Source of the DNA: Roseinatronobacter thiooxidans
GTDB lineage: Bacteria > Pseudomonadota > Alphaproteobacteria > Rhodobacterales > Rhodobacteraceae
Length of the DNA stretch: 64,000 nucleotides
Reading direction: 5' to 3'
Assembly: GCF_001870675.1 (NCBI RefSeq)
Contig: NZ_MEHT01000001.1
Span: 62,001 to 126,000, forward strand
In this document: positions 8,403-17,354 of the stretch, one piece after another
Numbering within the stretch: the first letter of the stretch is position 1
Layout of the letters: each line of letters opens with the position of its first letter
Translations under genes and position numbers: made by a program
The notes under the pieces: model-generated
Told to the model about the DNA's origin: nothing
Seen by the model: the letters and a program-made list of their open reading frames with translations, nothing else
Database searches by the model: none

Positions 8403-9682
8403 CCGCATTGGCATTGGGCATAGACCTTGGCACATCGGGGGTCCGGTCTGCAGTGCTGGACCCCACCGGCAGGCCGCTTGCCTCGGCGCGCAGCGCATAT
8501 GGCCCGCGCGACAGTGACCGCTGCACCCCCGAGGCATGGTGGGCCGCCGTCACAAACTGCCTGAGCGCGCAAATGCGCAGTCTTTCACAGATCGGGCACA
8601 GCCCTGCCGAAATCACCCGCATCGGTGTTGACGGAACATCTGGCAGTCTTGTCCTGACCGATCGCGCATTGGTGCCTGTAACCCGCGCGCTGATGTATGA
8701 CGATGCGGGCTTCACCCGCGAAGCCACACTTATCGCGCGGCACGCGCCCCAATCCCATGTCGCCAATGGCGCAGGCTCTGCGCTGGCGCGGGCCTTGCGC
8801 CTTGTCGCAGAAGACCCGTCAGCACGCGCAGCACATCTGCTGCATCAGGCAGATTTCATCGCAGCACGCCTTATGGGCAAAGGCGGCATGACCGATTACA
8901 ACAACGCACTCAAGACAGGTCTGGACCCCGCAGCCGCAGCATGGCCGGACTGGATGGCAAACTTGCCCTTGCCTGCCCATCTGCTGCCCCATGCGCTGCC
9001 CCCCGGCGCACCCTTCGGGCCGGTTTGTGCGACGGTTGCCACTATGTTTGGCCTGTCGCGCGCCACGATGGTTCATGCCGGAACCACAGACAGCATCGCC
9101 GCATTTCTCGCAGCGTCCGATCTGACCCAAGGGGCCGCGGTCACGTCTTTGGGCACAACACTTGCGGTCAAGCTTTTTTCCGCAACCCGTATCGATGCGC
9201 CCGAAATGGGGCTTTATGCACACAGGCTGGGCGCAGGCTGGTTGTTGGGCGGGGCCTCTAACACCGGCGGGGGCGTGCTGCGACATTTTTTCGACGGGCC
9301 ACAGTTAACTGCCTTGTCCGAAAAAATTGACCCTGCGCAGACAAGCCCGCTGGAATATTACCCGCTTTTGAAGACAGGAGAGCGCTTTCCTGTCAACGAC
9401 CCAACCCTTGCCCCCCGCCTTGAGCCGCGCCCAACAGATGATGCCGCATTCCTGCACGGTTTGCTTGAAAGCATCGCGCGGATCGAAAAGCAGTCATATG
9501 ACGTGATGGCAGCGCTTGGGGCCGGATTTCCCCATTATGTCACAACTGCCGGTGGTGGCGCGGAAAACGACACCTGGACAAAGATCAGGGCGCGCGTGCT
9601 GGGCGTACCCGTCTATAAAACACCAACCCCCGAAGCCGCTGTCGGTACCGCGCGACTGGTTCAATCCGGCATCTCAGCATAA
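8399..9682 (+). CDS. FGGY-family carbohydrate kinase
   Basis: A 427-residue ATP-dependent sugar kinase. The N-terminal phosphate-binding loop GIDLGTSGVRSAVLD is at residues 7-21, and the second ATPase lobe contains TSLGTTLAVKLF and GGGVLRHFF. It is slightly short for the FGGY family (usually 450-520). ATG overlaps the aldolase stop in ATGA. It probably phosphorylates the imported sugar or ketose before aldol cleavage. The particular sugar (rhamnulose, fuculose, ribulose, erythrulose and others) cannot be decided. Confidence 0.83.
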   Translation: MTALALGIDLGTSGVRSAVLDPTGRPLASARSAYGPRDSDRCTPEAWWAAVTNCLSAQMRSLSQIGHSPAEITRIGVDGTSGSLVLTDRALVPVTRALMYDDAGFTREATLIARHAPQSHVANGAGSALARALRLVAEDPSARAAHLLHQADFIAARLMGKGGMTDYNNALKTGLDPAAAAWPDWMANLPLPAHLLPHALPPGAPFGPVCATVATMFGLSRATMVHAGTTDSIAAFLAASDLTQGAAVTSLGTTLAVKLFSATRIDAPEMGLYAHRLGAGWLLGGASNTGGGVLRHFFDGPQLTALSEKIDPAQTSPLEYYPLLKTGERFPVNDPTLAPRLEPRPTDDAAFLHGLLESIARIEKQSYDVMAALGAGFPHYVTTAGGGAENDTWTKIRARVLGVPVYKTPTPEAAVGTARLVQSGISA

Positions 9683-9739
9683 TCAGGCGCGCCCCGCGAT
9701 CAGGGCAGCGCCGTCACATCGCGGGTCAACTCTGCAGGG

Positions 9740-10696
9740 CTATAGCTGGCGGATGGGGCTTCCTTGGGTATAGGCGCGAATGGCCTCGACCGTCTCGCCA
9801 TAAAACAGCCGCCATGTGGCTTGGGTGACATAACCCAAATGCGGGGTCAGCAGCAGCTGGCCATTCTCGATCAGATCGCGGTCGCGGATCGCATGGTTCT
9901 TGGGCAACGGCTCGATATCGAAGACATCCAGCGCCGCCTTGCGCGCGGGCGCGGCGCGCAGCGCATCCAGCAAGGCACCCGTGTCAACAATTGGCCCGCG
10001 CGACGTGTTCACAAGCATGGCGTCGGGCTTCATGGCCGCAAGCGCTGCGGCATCGACAAGGTTGCGTGTGCGCTCTGACAAGACAAGATGAATGGAAACG
10101 GCATCCGAGCGCGCCATCAGATCCGCCAAGCCAAAGGCGCGCGTAATTCCCAACTCGGCGCAGCGCGCATCGGTCAGGTTCTGTGACCAAGCAATGATAT
10201 TCATCCCGAATGGGCGCGCACGTTCAACCATCTGCGCCCCAATCGATCCGGCACCGATCAGGCCAAGCGTCATTCCATCAAGGTCGCGCCCAAGCCCCAA
10301 CTGCCACCCGCCCGCAGCGACAGAGCGCGCCTCGGGAAGCAGGTTTCGGGCCATGGCCAGAATCAGCGTCATTGCGAATTCGGATGTGGTTGTCTTGCGC
10401 CCCCCAGTGCCGCACACAGTAATCCCGCGGGATTTCGCGGCCTGTGCATCAAGGGCCAGATTCCGCATTCCACTTGTCACGATCAGCCGCAGTTTCGGCA
10501 GTCGCGCAATCAGCGATGCGGGCATTCGGGTGCGTTCGCGCATCAGGCAAATCACGTCAAACGGGGCAAGGCGCGCGGCAAGTGCATCTTCGTCATGCAG
10601 CGTATCCTGAAAGACTGTTATCTCGGCCTGAAGACTGTCCCAATCCGCCATGCCAAGGGCACGCCCGGCCCAATCATCCAAGATTGCGATACGCAT
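9740..10696 (-). CDS. D-2-hydroxyacid dehydrogenase, NAD-binding
   Basis: A 318-residue member of the phosphoglycerate/D-lactate dehydrogenase family. The NAD fold motif GLIGAGSIGAQM lies near residue 150, followed by the catalytic Arg in VNTSRGPIVD, a Glu in FDIEPLP and the His in LLTPHLGYVT. It faces the rightward catabolic operon and ends 57 bases from the kinase. The start at 10696 places MRIAILDDWAG at the N-terminus as in relatives; upstream in-frame codons look non-coding. It may reduce or oxidise a 2-oxoacid formed by the aldolase. Confidence 0.85.
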   Translation of the reverse strand: MRIAILDDWAGRALGMADWDSLQAEITVFQDTLHDEDALAARLAPFDVICLMRERTRMPASLIARLPKLRLIVTSGMRNLALDAQAAKSRGITVCGTGGRKTTTSEFAMTLILAMARNLLPEARSVAAGGWQLGLGRDLDGMTLGLIGAGSIGAQMVERARPFGMNIIAWSQNLTDARCAELGITRAFGLADLMARSDAVSIHLVLSERTRNLVDAAALAAMKPDAMLVNTSRGPIVDTGALLDALRAAPARKAALDVFDIEPLPKNHAIRDRDLIENGQLLLTPHLGYVTQATWRLFYGETVEAIRAYTQGSPIRQL

Positions 10697-10987
10697 CACT
10701 TTACTCCGTCTTTGGGTGGTTTCCGGCGCGCCTGTCCAAACTATAAGCTCTTTAAGTCGCGGCGGTAAGTCGCACAACGTGACGGGTCACAAAAATTCCA
10801 CGCAGGCGCGTGACGATGGGCAGCGCTTGCGATGCTGGTTAACAGTTGCATGTGACGCATAGATGCACGCGCTTCGGCCTTAGGGCCACGACCCTTTTTT
10901 GTTGCGCGTCTGCGTGGCAAAGCCCGCCACATTTGCGGCCAGACTAGACATATCTTGTGGCCGCAAATACGCCGGTATCGCAGACTG

Positions 10988-11167
10988 TCAGTCCACGATA
11001 CCCAGCGTCTTCAAGTCGGAATAGGCAGGCTCACGGCCATCTTCGTAAGCATTCGATACGTTTATGGCTGCATACAGACGGTCAAAACCGGCACCGATCG
11101 CGGCCAAAGCCGCCAGAATGCGGTCAAGGATCAGTGTCGAAGCGGGTACAGTCGTAACGCTGTGCAT
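10988..11167 (-). CDS. Small conserved-type protein, 59 residues
   Basis: A short reading frame with a good ribosome site (AAAGGAAAG six bases before ATG at 11167). The product has a hydrophobic Ala/Ile-rich stretch near residues 9-27 and an acidic tail ending DLKTLGIVD. It resembles in style the small DUF1127-like proteins of Rhodobacterales but lacks their arginine-rich core, so no family is claimed. It stands alone between the dehydrogenase and a GntR regulator. The evidence is codon usage, ribosome site and isolation from larger genes. Confidence 0.45.
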   Translation of the reverse strand: MHSVTTVPASTLILDRILAALAAIGAGFDRLYAAINVSNAYEDGREPAYSDLKTLGIVD

Positions 11168-11266
11168 GATGTCTTTCCTTTCAGGATGACCATCAATTAT
11201 GCCCGTGGCGGCTATGTTGCAACGCAGCATAGCGTAATCCGGCTATGCGTCAGGCGCATAGCTTTG

Positions 11267-11959
11267 TCAGTCTTCTTCGTGAATTGTAGACATGAAACGT
11301 ATTTTCGCGCGCTCGACATGGCGAAAGAATGCCTCTTGCGCGCGCAGCCGGTCGCCAGACGCCACTGCGTCAATCATTTCGGCATGTTCGCGGTTCGACA
11401 CCGCCAATCCGCCCGCCTGCACCAGCGATCTGGCGCGGCACAGGTGCAGTTTCTTGACGAAACCGCGATATTCCGTTGCAAGTACCTGATTATTGGTCGC
11501 CGTGATCAGGAAGTCGTGAAAGGCAAGGTTCTTGCGGTAATAGTCTTCGAAGGACCGCGCCTTTGCTAAGACTTCCATCTCCTCGACAAAGCGGTACATG
11601 GTTTCAAGCATGATGTCGGTCAGCCGGTCTGTCAGAATCCGGCCCGCCAAACCAAACAAGGCGGCGCGCACATCATACAGCCCCATCGCCTCGCGCGTCG
11701 AGATTGACCTGACAATCACGCCCTTGTTTCTGGCCATTTCCACCAAGCCCCGCGCGGCAAGGGCTTGCATGGCTTCGCGCAAAGGGCCACGGCTTGTGCC
11801 AAAGCGGCGCGCCAAGTCGATCTCGATCAGGCGCTCTCCGGGCTTGAACTCTCCGGCAAGGATCAGCTTCTCCAGCGCCTGCTCAATCTGCTCGGTGCGC
11901 GAAACAGACCTGTCGCTCATATCGCCCGTATCAGGGGCGTGGTCTGTAGATAAGGTCAT
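11267..11959 (-). CDS. GntR-family regulator, FCD subfamily
   Basis: A regulator of about 230 residues. The DNA-binding part carries GERLIEIDLARRFGTSRGPLREAM and the C-terminal FCD domain carries AFHDFLITATNNQVL and the later REHAEMIDAVASGD. The start may be ATG at 11959 or the in-frame GTG at 11977; neither has a strong ribosome site. It is encoded 331 bases downstream of, and in the same direction as, the MmgE/PrpD gene. A tgacaata palindrome upstream of that gene is the best candidate target. Confidence 0.85.
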   Translation of the reverse strand: MTLSTDHAPDTGDMSDRSVSRTEQIEQALEKLILAGEFKPGERLIEIDLARRFGTSRGPLREAMQALAARGLVEMARNKGVIVRSISTREAMGLYDVRAALFGLAGRILTDRLTDIMLETMYRFVEEMEVLAKARSFEDYYRKNLAFHDFLITATNNQVLATEYRGFVKKLHLCRARSLVQAGGLAVSNREHAEMIDAVASGDRLRAQEAFFRHVERAKIRFMSTIHEED

Positions 11960-12290
11960 ATCGCTACCATATTTCACTTGCTCAGGGCTTAACCGTTACA
12001 GCAAAGCGGGCATGCGCTGAACCGCTTTTTCCCTCAAGCGCCCGCCCCGATTGCCTGAAGGATCGCGCAGCCCATCTTGTTGGGGCTGCCTGTGCCAGCA
12101 CAATAACCCCCGTGCGCAGACCAACACCCCCACCAGCCCTGACAATATCTCTCGCGTTTCGCCCGATCGGCGGGTTTGTCCAACCTATAGGCTGGCCTGC
12201 ACAACCAGCAGCGCAGGCCATGCGGATATAGGCAGGGACGATTTCATGTCCGATTTCACCCCTGTTTAATCCGCAAGGCCCGGCCATGGG
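11960..12290. other. Intergenic gap without recognised gene
   Basis: 331 bases between the PrpD-like gene and the GntR gene downstream of it. Possible short frames here lack ribosome sites and family features. No terminator with a T run was seen. Confidence 0.5.
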
Positions 12291-13673
12291 TCATGCGCTC
12301 ACTGCACCTTCGCTGGAACAGCGCGCGATTTCCGCGATATCGCTTAGCTCAGGGCTGCGCCATGCCAGTTGCAACAGCTTTTCAGTTGCAGCCTCACCAA
12401 TAACCAAGGCCGACTGCACTGTGAACTTGTGGTCGATCTGGGCATCGGTCAGCGGCACGTCACGGCTGCCTATCGCGCGCTCGATATGCTGCGTCATTGT
12501 GCTGCCATCCTTGAAGGTCACCTCAACCGTGACCGACGCCTCGTGGCAAGAACTGTCCGCCGTCGCGTGAATCCGGTCGCGCAAATCGACCACCGCGGCG
12601 TCATTCACCATCTCATCCGTAAAAGCAGTGGGCGCGCCATCGCCATGCAGCAAAGCGACTGCGGCAGAATGGAAGACGCTGAACTTGCCTTCCAGCCCTG
12701 TGCGCGGGGTGCGTTTGCCGGTCAATTCCAGCACCAGCGGGTGCGTGGTCAGATGCACCGAGGCAATATCGGCAACGCGCGCTCCGATCTGTTCGCGTAT
12801 CTTCTGGCACCCTTCAATGGCAGGGTGAATCACGATCCCGCAGGCAAATGGTTTGTAGCTGTTCAGCGCGGCTTCCCAACGCTGGCCCAGATCGCCCAGA
12901 ATTTCGGACCAGTCCTGCTTGTCCGACATGACGCTGGCAAAGCCGCGCGGGGCCTCAATTGCACGCTCGGAACTGTCAAAGCCTGCTTCGGCCAGCAAGG
13001 CCGACATCATGCCATTCTGCGCGGCACGTCCGGGGTGAAAGCTTTTGGTCATGGTGCCGAACATCTCGCGCAGCCCCGAGGATTGGCTGGCAGCCAGACC
13101 GAACGCCCATTGCAGCCGCTGACAATCCAGCCCGATGGCCTTGCCAACCGCAGCCGCAGCCCCGAAAACACCCGCAGTGCCTGTAATATGCCAGCCGCGG
13201 TCGTAATGGTGGGGGTAAACTGCATTGCCGATGCGGCACTCCACCTCGACCCCGACGATCAGCGCGGTCAGAAAATCCTCGCCCGACATTGGCCGGTTTT
13301 CAGCCAGCGCCAGCAGTGCCGATGCAACAGGACCAGCCGGATGGATGATCGTTTTCAGATGCGTGTCATCATAATCCAGAACATGCGAGGTAATGCCATT
13401 CAGCAATGCCGCATGGGCCGGGTCCAGCCGTTCGGGGCGTCCCAAAACAGTTGCGCTGGGTTTACCGCTCAGCGGGATAACGGCGCGCAGCGCGGCATCC
13501 ACGGTTTCATGACGTGCCCCGCCAACAGCGCAGCCAACCCAGTTGACGAATGTACGCAACCCTTCGCGCCGCACATCCGCCGGAATATCCTTCCCCTCTA
13601 GGTCCACAACCCATTGGGCCAGAAGCCGCGTGACTTCGGGTGTACCCGGGGGGGTTTCTTGATGTCCGCTCAT
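12291..13673 (-). CDS. MmgE/PrpD family protein
   Basis: A 460-residue cytoplasmic protein of the MmgE/PrpD family (2-methylcitrate dehydratase, cis-aconitate decarboxylase and relatives). Family patterns seen: FVNWVGCAVGGARHETVDAA near residue 50, HVLDYDDTHLKTIIHPAGPV near 105, and TKSFHPGRAAQNGMMSALLA near 200. The start at 13673 has AAGGAG seven bases upstream. Members act on tricarboxylic or methylcitrate-like substrates, which suits the TcuAB and Tct genes nearby, but the substrate cannot be fixed by sequence. A palindrome overlaps the probable promoter. Confidence 0.85.
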   Translation of the reverse strand: MSGHQETPPGTPEVTRLLAQWVVDLEGKDIPADVRREGLRTFVNWVGCAVGGARHETVDAALRAVIPLSGKPSATVLGRPERLDPAHAALLNGITSHVLDYDDTHLKTIIHPAGPVASALLALAENRPMSGEDFLTALIVGVEVECRIGNAVYPHHYDRGWHITGTAGVFGAAAAVGKAIGLDCQRLQWAFGLAASQSSGLREMFGTMTKSFHPGRAAQNGMMSALLAEAGFDSSERAIEAPRGFASVMSDKQDWSEILGDLGQRWEAALNSYKPFACGIVIHPAIEGCQKIREQIGARVADIASVHLTTHPLVLELTGKRTPRTGLEGKFSVFHSAAVALLHGDGAPTAFTDEMVNDAAVVDLRDRIHATADSSCHEASVTVEVTFKDGSTMTQHIERAIGSRDVPLTDAQIDHKFTVQSALVIGEAATEKLLQLAWRSPELSDIAEIARCSSEGAVSA

Positions 13674-14178
13674 GTTCAGTATCTCCTTTTCAGCTGACCG
13701 CCCGCGCCAGCTTTGGCACCGGCCAAATTTGTATGACAATACACATTTATTAGACACATATTGTCAACACTTTGAATCAGGAAAAGTCTGGGAGCAGCCA
13801 GCGTCAACCCAGCTTTGAAACCTGCTATGGGCAATTTCTTCCAATATCTTGATATAATTTATACAGCATTTCCGCCGCAGCACGCCGCCCCACACTCAGA
13901 AACTTTACGCAAGCGCGCAGGGCTTCAATTTTGCATTGTAGACAAAATAACCATATGGCGGAACTTCGGCGTAGATTGTCCGACCAAGACCCGGCCCATG
14001 GTCACAGAAAACCGTCATCGGCCAGACCACCAGAGGGTAGAGCCACCACTTGCGACAGCGCGCTTGGCCCCGATCGCACAAGCACCCGCAGACAAGTGGC
14101 AGGCCGTAGCGGCCGCACAACGTTATCCCCTGCCACAAGCCAAGAGCAGCCCTAAAGCCTGCGCAGATATTTAAAAGC
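13674..14178. other. Intergenic region upstream of the PrpD-like gene
   Basis: 505 bases. The right part (about 13730-13770) holds the palindromic promoter/operator described separately. The remainder is AT-richer near 13830-13960 and contains no reading frame with a credible ribosome site or family signature. Confidence 0.5.
13734..13766 (-). promoter_or_regulatory. Promoter and palindromic operator of the PrpD-like gene
   Basis: Arms TGACAATA (13734-13741) and TATTGTCA (13759-13766) are perfect inverted repeats with 17 bases between. On the minus strand the outer arm is part of TTGACA, a -35-like hexamer, with a TGTATT -10 candidate 18 bases on. A repressor here would block the promoter. 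The GntR regulator at 11267 is the likely binder (inference). Confidence 0.55.
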
Positions 14179-15210
14179 TTATTTCGGCCTTCCCCAGATC
14201 AGCCGTGCCATGATTGGCGCGCCGGTGATTACCACGATCAGGCGCATCAGATGGTGGATGACGATGAAACCCAGATCAGCACCCGCCACAATCGCCAGAA
14301 TTGTCATTTCTGCTTGCCCACCGGGCGCAAAGGACAGGAACGCTTCCAGCATGGGCGCGCCACCGATCTTATGCGCCAGCACCGTGAACACACCAGCAAG
14401 GGCAGCCAGAATAACCGCAAAGGCCGCACCCGCCGCCACGTCGTGGCGCAACTCGCCCAGTGTGACGCCGCGAAACTGCATGCCGATGCCCATGCCAATG
14501 AAGAACTGCGCCGCCATGATCGCCTCGGCAGGGGGGCGATGGTGCAGGATGTCACCAAGTGACAGGGCCGTGGCAAGGATCATGGGGCCAAGGATCGCCG
14601 CACCAAACAGCCCGATCCGCACCCCCCCTTTCCAGCCGACCAGCGCAACCACCACCATGATTGCCATTTCACCCAACGGCACCTCTCGGGCAGGTGCGCC
14701 AATGGGCTGGTCAAGGCCTATGCCGAAAGGGCCTGTCAACAAAACCGGCACCAGCGTGACAATAACCAGAACCCGTGTGGCGTGAATCAAGGACAGCGCG
14801 CGGGGGTTCGCGCCTGCCTCTTGCCCGAAAAGCACCATATCCTGAAACCCGCCGGGCATGGCCGCGTAATAGCTGGTGATACGGTCAAAGCCGCAGACAC
14901 GCTGGAAAAACGGCACCCCCACCAGACCGATGATCGCCACATAAACAGGGATCATCGCAAGGGTCATGGCCATTAGCGGGACTTGGCCCAAAATCGCAGG
15001 GGTGATCGACGCGCCGACAGCCACACCCAAAACAGTGCGCGCCGCAACCGAGACCTGACCTGCACCCTGCATGCGCACCCCCGCAAGGGCCGCGAACAGA
15101 CAGGCGAACATCGGCCCGAACAGAAAGGGCAAGGGCAGCGAAAGAAGCTCGAACACCCCGACACCGACAAGGGCGATGGAAAACGTTATCAGGCGGGCGC
15201 GTGTAAACAT
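14179..15210 (-). CDS. AbrB-family membrane protein (AbrB duplication type)
   Basis: A 343-residue integral membrane protein with about ten helices, of the family named after E. coli AbrB and often mislabelled ammonia monooxygenase. Two related halves are visible, each with a FLSFAPGGQAEM- or YAAMPGGFQDM-type Pro-Gly-Gly motif. Function in this family is unproven; transport of an organic acid would suit the context. It is divergent from the GntR gene, and the start is taken at ATG 15210, because longer frames run into the operator and the neighbour's coding region. Confidence 0.75.
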   Translation of the reverse strand: MFTRARLITFSIALVGVGVFELLSLPLPFLFGPMFACLFAALAGVRMQGAGQVSVAARTVLGVAVGASITPAILGQVPLMAMTLAMIPVYVAIIGLVGVPFFQRVCGFDRITSYYAAMPGGFQDMVLFGQEAGANPRALSLIHATRVLVIVTLVPVLLTGPFGIGLDQPIGAPAREVPLGEMAIMVVVALVGWKGGVRIGLFGAAILGPMILATALSLGDILHHRPPAEAIMAAQFFIGMGIGMQFRGVTLGELRHDVAAGAAFAVILAALAGVFTVLAHKIGGAPMLEAFLSFAPGGQAEMTILAIVAGADLGFIVIHHLMRLIVVITGAPIMARLIWGRPK

Positions 15211-15233
15211 GGCGACTCTCGAATTACATAGCT

Positions 15234-15265
15234 GTTGCATACTCTTGTATCCAAGTGTATGCAAC
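15234..15265. promoter_or_regulatory. Inverted-repeat operator upstream of GntR/tcuAB
   Basis: GTTGCATAC (15234-15242) and GTATGCAAC (15257-15265) form a perfect 9-base inverted repeat with a 14-base spacer, lying between the divergent AbrB-type gene and the GntR gene and ending at the GntR start codon. This position suits autorepression and shared control of both directions. Confidence 0.65.
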
Positions 15266-15997
15266 ATGAAACCCGCAGTCACAGAGTCTCCCATGCGCAA
15301 TTCATCAGAATCCGTCGCCGACCTGCCCCAAGGCCAGAATGCCTATGACAGGCTGCTGGAAGACATCCGCCTTGGTGTGCTGCTTCCCGGTGCGCGCCTG
15401 CGCGAGGTTGAACTGGCCGCGCGCCTTGGCATTTCGCGCACCCCCGTGCGCGAAGCGCTGCGGCGACTGGAAGCAGATGGTCTGGTCGAACATCTGCCAC
15501 GGCAAGGCGCCAGCCTGCGGCGGCTTGGCTATGCCGAGGTGATGGAACTGTACGAGATGCGCGCCGTGCTTGAAGGCACCGCCGCGCGGCTGGCCGCCCG
15601 CGCCGCATCCGACCTTGAATTGCACGAATTGTCCGAAATCAATGCCGCGATGACAGCAAGCGATGTGCCCACCGAGGTGGCCCGCCTGAACCGCCAGTTT
15701 CATACCTCGCTGATCAACGCCGCCAAGAACCGCTATCTTCAAAGCGCGATCGGGGCGATGGCGCGGACATTGCTGATACTTGGGCAATCCACCTTGTATG
15801 ACCCTGCCCGCAGCACCAGCGCGGCACAGGAACATGACCTTTTGCTGCGCGCGCTGCATGCGCGCGACGGCGAAAGGGCCGAAGAGTTGATGCGCGCCCA
15901 TATCGAGGCGGCGCATCGCATCCGCCTGCGCCAGTTGCGCGCAGCGGGATTGATGGACGGAATCGAACCGAACGGGGGCAACAATGTTGCAATATGA
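15266..15997 (+). CDS. GntR-family regulator, FCD subfamily, of the tcu operon
   Basis: A 243-residue regulator with the winged-helix signature GARLREVELAARLGISRTPVREALRRL at about residues 40-66 and an FCD domain containing LNRQFHTSLINAAKNRYLQSA. Its 3' end overlaps the tcuA start by 14 bases, so it is cotranscribed with the tricarballylate genes it probably controls. Known tcu clusters use a LysR-type TcuR, so a GntR regulator here is a replacement. The start at 15266 follows the palindrome directly; ATG 15293 is an alternative. Confidence 0.85.
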   Translation: MKPAVTESPMRNSSESVADLPQGQNAYDRLLEDIRLGVLLPGARLREVELAARLGISRTPVREALRRLEADGLVEHLPRQGASLRRLGYAEVMELYEMRAVLEGTAARLAARAASDLELHELSEINAAMTASDVPTEVARLNRQFHTSLINAAKNRYLQSAIGAMARTLLILGQSTLYDPARSTSAAQEHDLLLRALHARDGERAEELMRAHIEAAHRIRLRQLRAAGLMDGIEPNGGNNVAI

Positions 15998-17354
15998 TGT
16001 GGTGGTCGTCGGCGGCGGGAATGCCGCGCTTTGTGCCGCAATCGAGGCCGCAGAGGCAGGCGCGCGGGTGGTGATACTGGAATCCGCGCCCGAACATATG
16101 CGGGGCGGAAATTCGCGGCACACCCGCAATTTCCGCTGCATGCATCATGGGCCTTTGTCCGTGCTGACAGACACTTACGGCGAAGATGAATATTACGACG
16201 ACCTGCTGCGCGTCACCAAAGGGCAAACCGACCCCACACTGGCCCGCCTTGCCATCCGCGACAGCGAAGCCTGCCTGCCATGGATGGAACGGCATGGCGT
16301 CATTTTCCAAGGCTCCCTCTCGGGCACCTTGTCGCTGGACCGCACGAATGCGTTTTTCCTTGGCGGCGGCAAGGCGCTGGTCAATGCCTATTACGCCTGC
16401 GCCGAGGATCTGGGCGTAACGATCCGCTACAACGCCGAGGTGCTGCATGTCGATCTTAGCGACGGGCGCTTTCACAGCGTCACGCTTGCGGATGGCGAAC
16501 AGATCGCGGGGCGCGCGGTGGTGCTGGCCTCTGGCGGGTTTCAGGCCGATCTTGACTGGCTGACCCGCGCATGGGGGCCAGGGGCCGAGAATTTCCTGAT
16601 CCGTGGCACGCCCTATAATCGCGGCGTTGTGCTGCGCGATGTGCTGGATCAAGGCGCGCAATCGGTGGGCGACCCTACACAATGCCATTGCGTGGCCATC
16701 GACGGGCGCGCGCCGAAATTCGATGGCGGCATCGTCACGCGGCTGGATTGCGTGCCCTATGCGCTGGTGGTCAACCGCGATGGCGACAGGTTCTATGACG
16801 AAGGCGAAGATGTCTGGCCCAAACGCTACGCCATCTGGGGCCGGCTGGTCGCCGCTCAGCCCGACCAGATTGCCTATGCCATTACCGACCAAAAGGCGCA
16901 GGGGCTGTTCATGCCCCCCGTCTTCGCGCCGGTAAAGGCCGAAACGCTGGGCGGGCTGGCGCAGGCGCTTGGCCTGTCGGGCGATGCACTGGAAAAAACT
17001 GTAGCGCGCTATAATGCCGCCTGTCAGGATGGCAGCTTCACCCCCGGCGTGCTGGACGGGCTGGCCACCAACGGGCTGGAGCCGCCCAAAACCAACTGGG
17101 CGCGCCCGCTCGATACACCGCCCTATTACGGCTATATGCTGCGCCCCGGCGTCACCTTTACCTATCTGGGGCTGAAAGTGTCCGAGCGCGCGCAGGTACA
17201 AGGCGCGCATGGCCCGCTGCCCAATGTCTGGGCCGCAGGCGAGGTGATGGCAGGCTCGATCCTTGGGCAAGGCTATCTGGCAGGGTTCGGTATGACCATT
17301 GGCACCGTTTTCGGACGCATCGCAGGACAGGAGGCAGCATCCCATGCTGGATAA
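15984..17354 (+). CDS. tcuA: Tricarballylate dehydrogenase TcuA, FAD-dependent
   Basis: A 456-residue flavoprotein of the fumarate reductase/succinate dehydrogenase fold. The FAD-binding GGGNAALCAAIEAAEAGA begins at residue 10, and GGNSRHTRNFRCMHHGP matches the TcuA-type substrate region. Near the C-terminus GQGYLAGFGMTIGTVFGRIAG closes the FAD site. TcuA oxidises tricarballylate to cis-aconitate in the cytoplasm and passes electrons to TcuB, the gene for which overlaps its end by 11 bases. Tricarballylate is the best-known substrate of the subfamily; a similar tricarboxylate is possible. Confidence 0.85.
   Translation: MLQYDVVVVGGGNAALCAAIEAAEAGARVVILESAPEHMRGGNSRHTRNFRCMHHGPLSVLTDTYGEDEYYDDLLRVTKGQTDPTLARLAIRDSEACLPWMERHGVIFQGSLSGTLSLDRTNAFFLGGGKALVNAYYACAEDLGVTIRYNAEVLHVDLSDGRFHSVTLADGEQIAGRAVVLASGGFQADLDWLTRAWGPGAENFLIRGTPYNRGVVLRDVLDQGAQSVGDPTQCHCVAIDGRAPKFDGGIVTRLDCVPYALVVNRDGDRFYDEGEDVWPKRYAIWGRLVAAQPDQIAYAITDQKAQGLFMPPVFAPVKAETLGGLAQALGLSGDALEKTVARYNAACQDGSFTPGVLDGLATNGLEPPKTNWARPLDTPPYYGYMLRPGVTFTYLGLKVSERAQVQGAHGPLPNVWAAGEVMAGSILGQGYLAGFGMTIGTVFGRIAGQEAASHAG

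Noticed and set aside
12369-13601. 410-codon plus-strand frame opposite the PrpD-like gene
   Set aside because: Antisense to a conserved gene with a strong ribosome site; the translation is rich in His, Arg and Gln and has no domain pattern.
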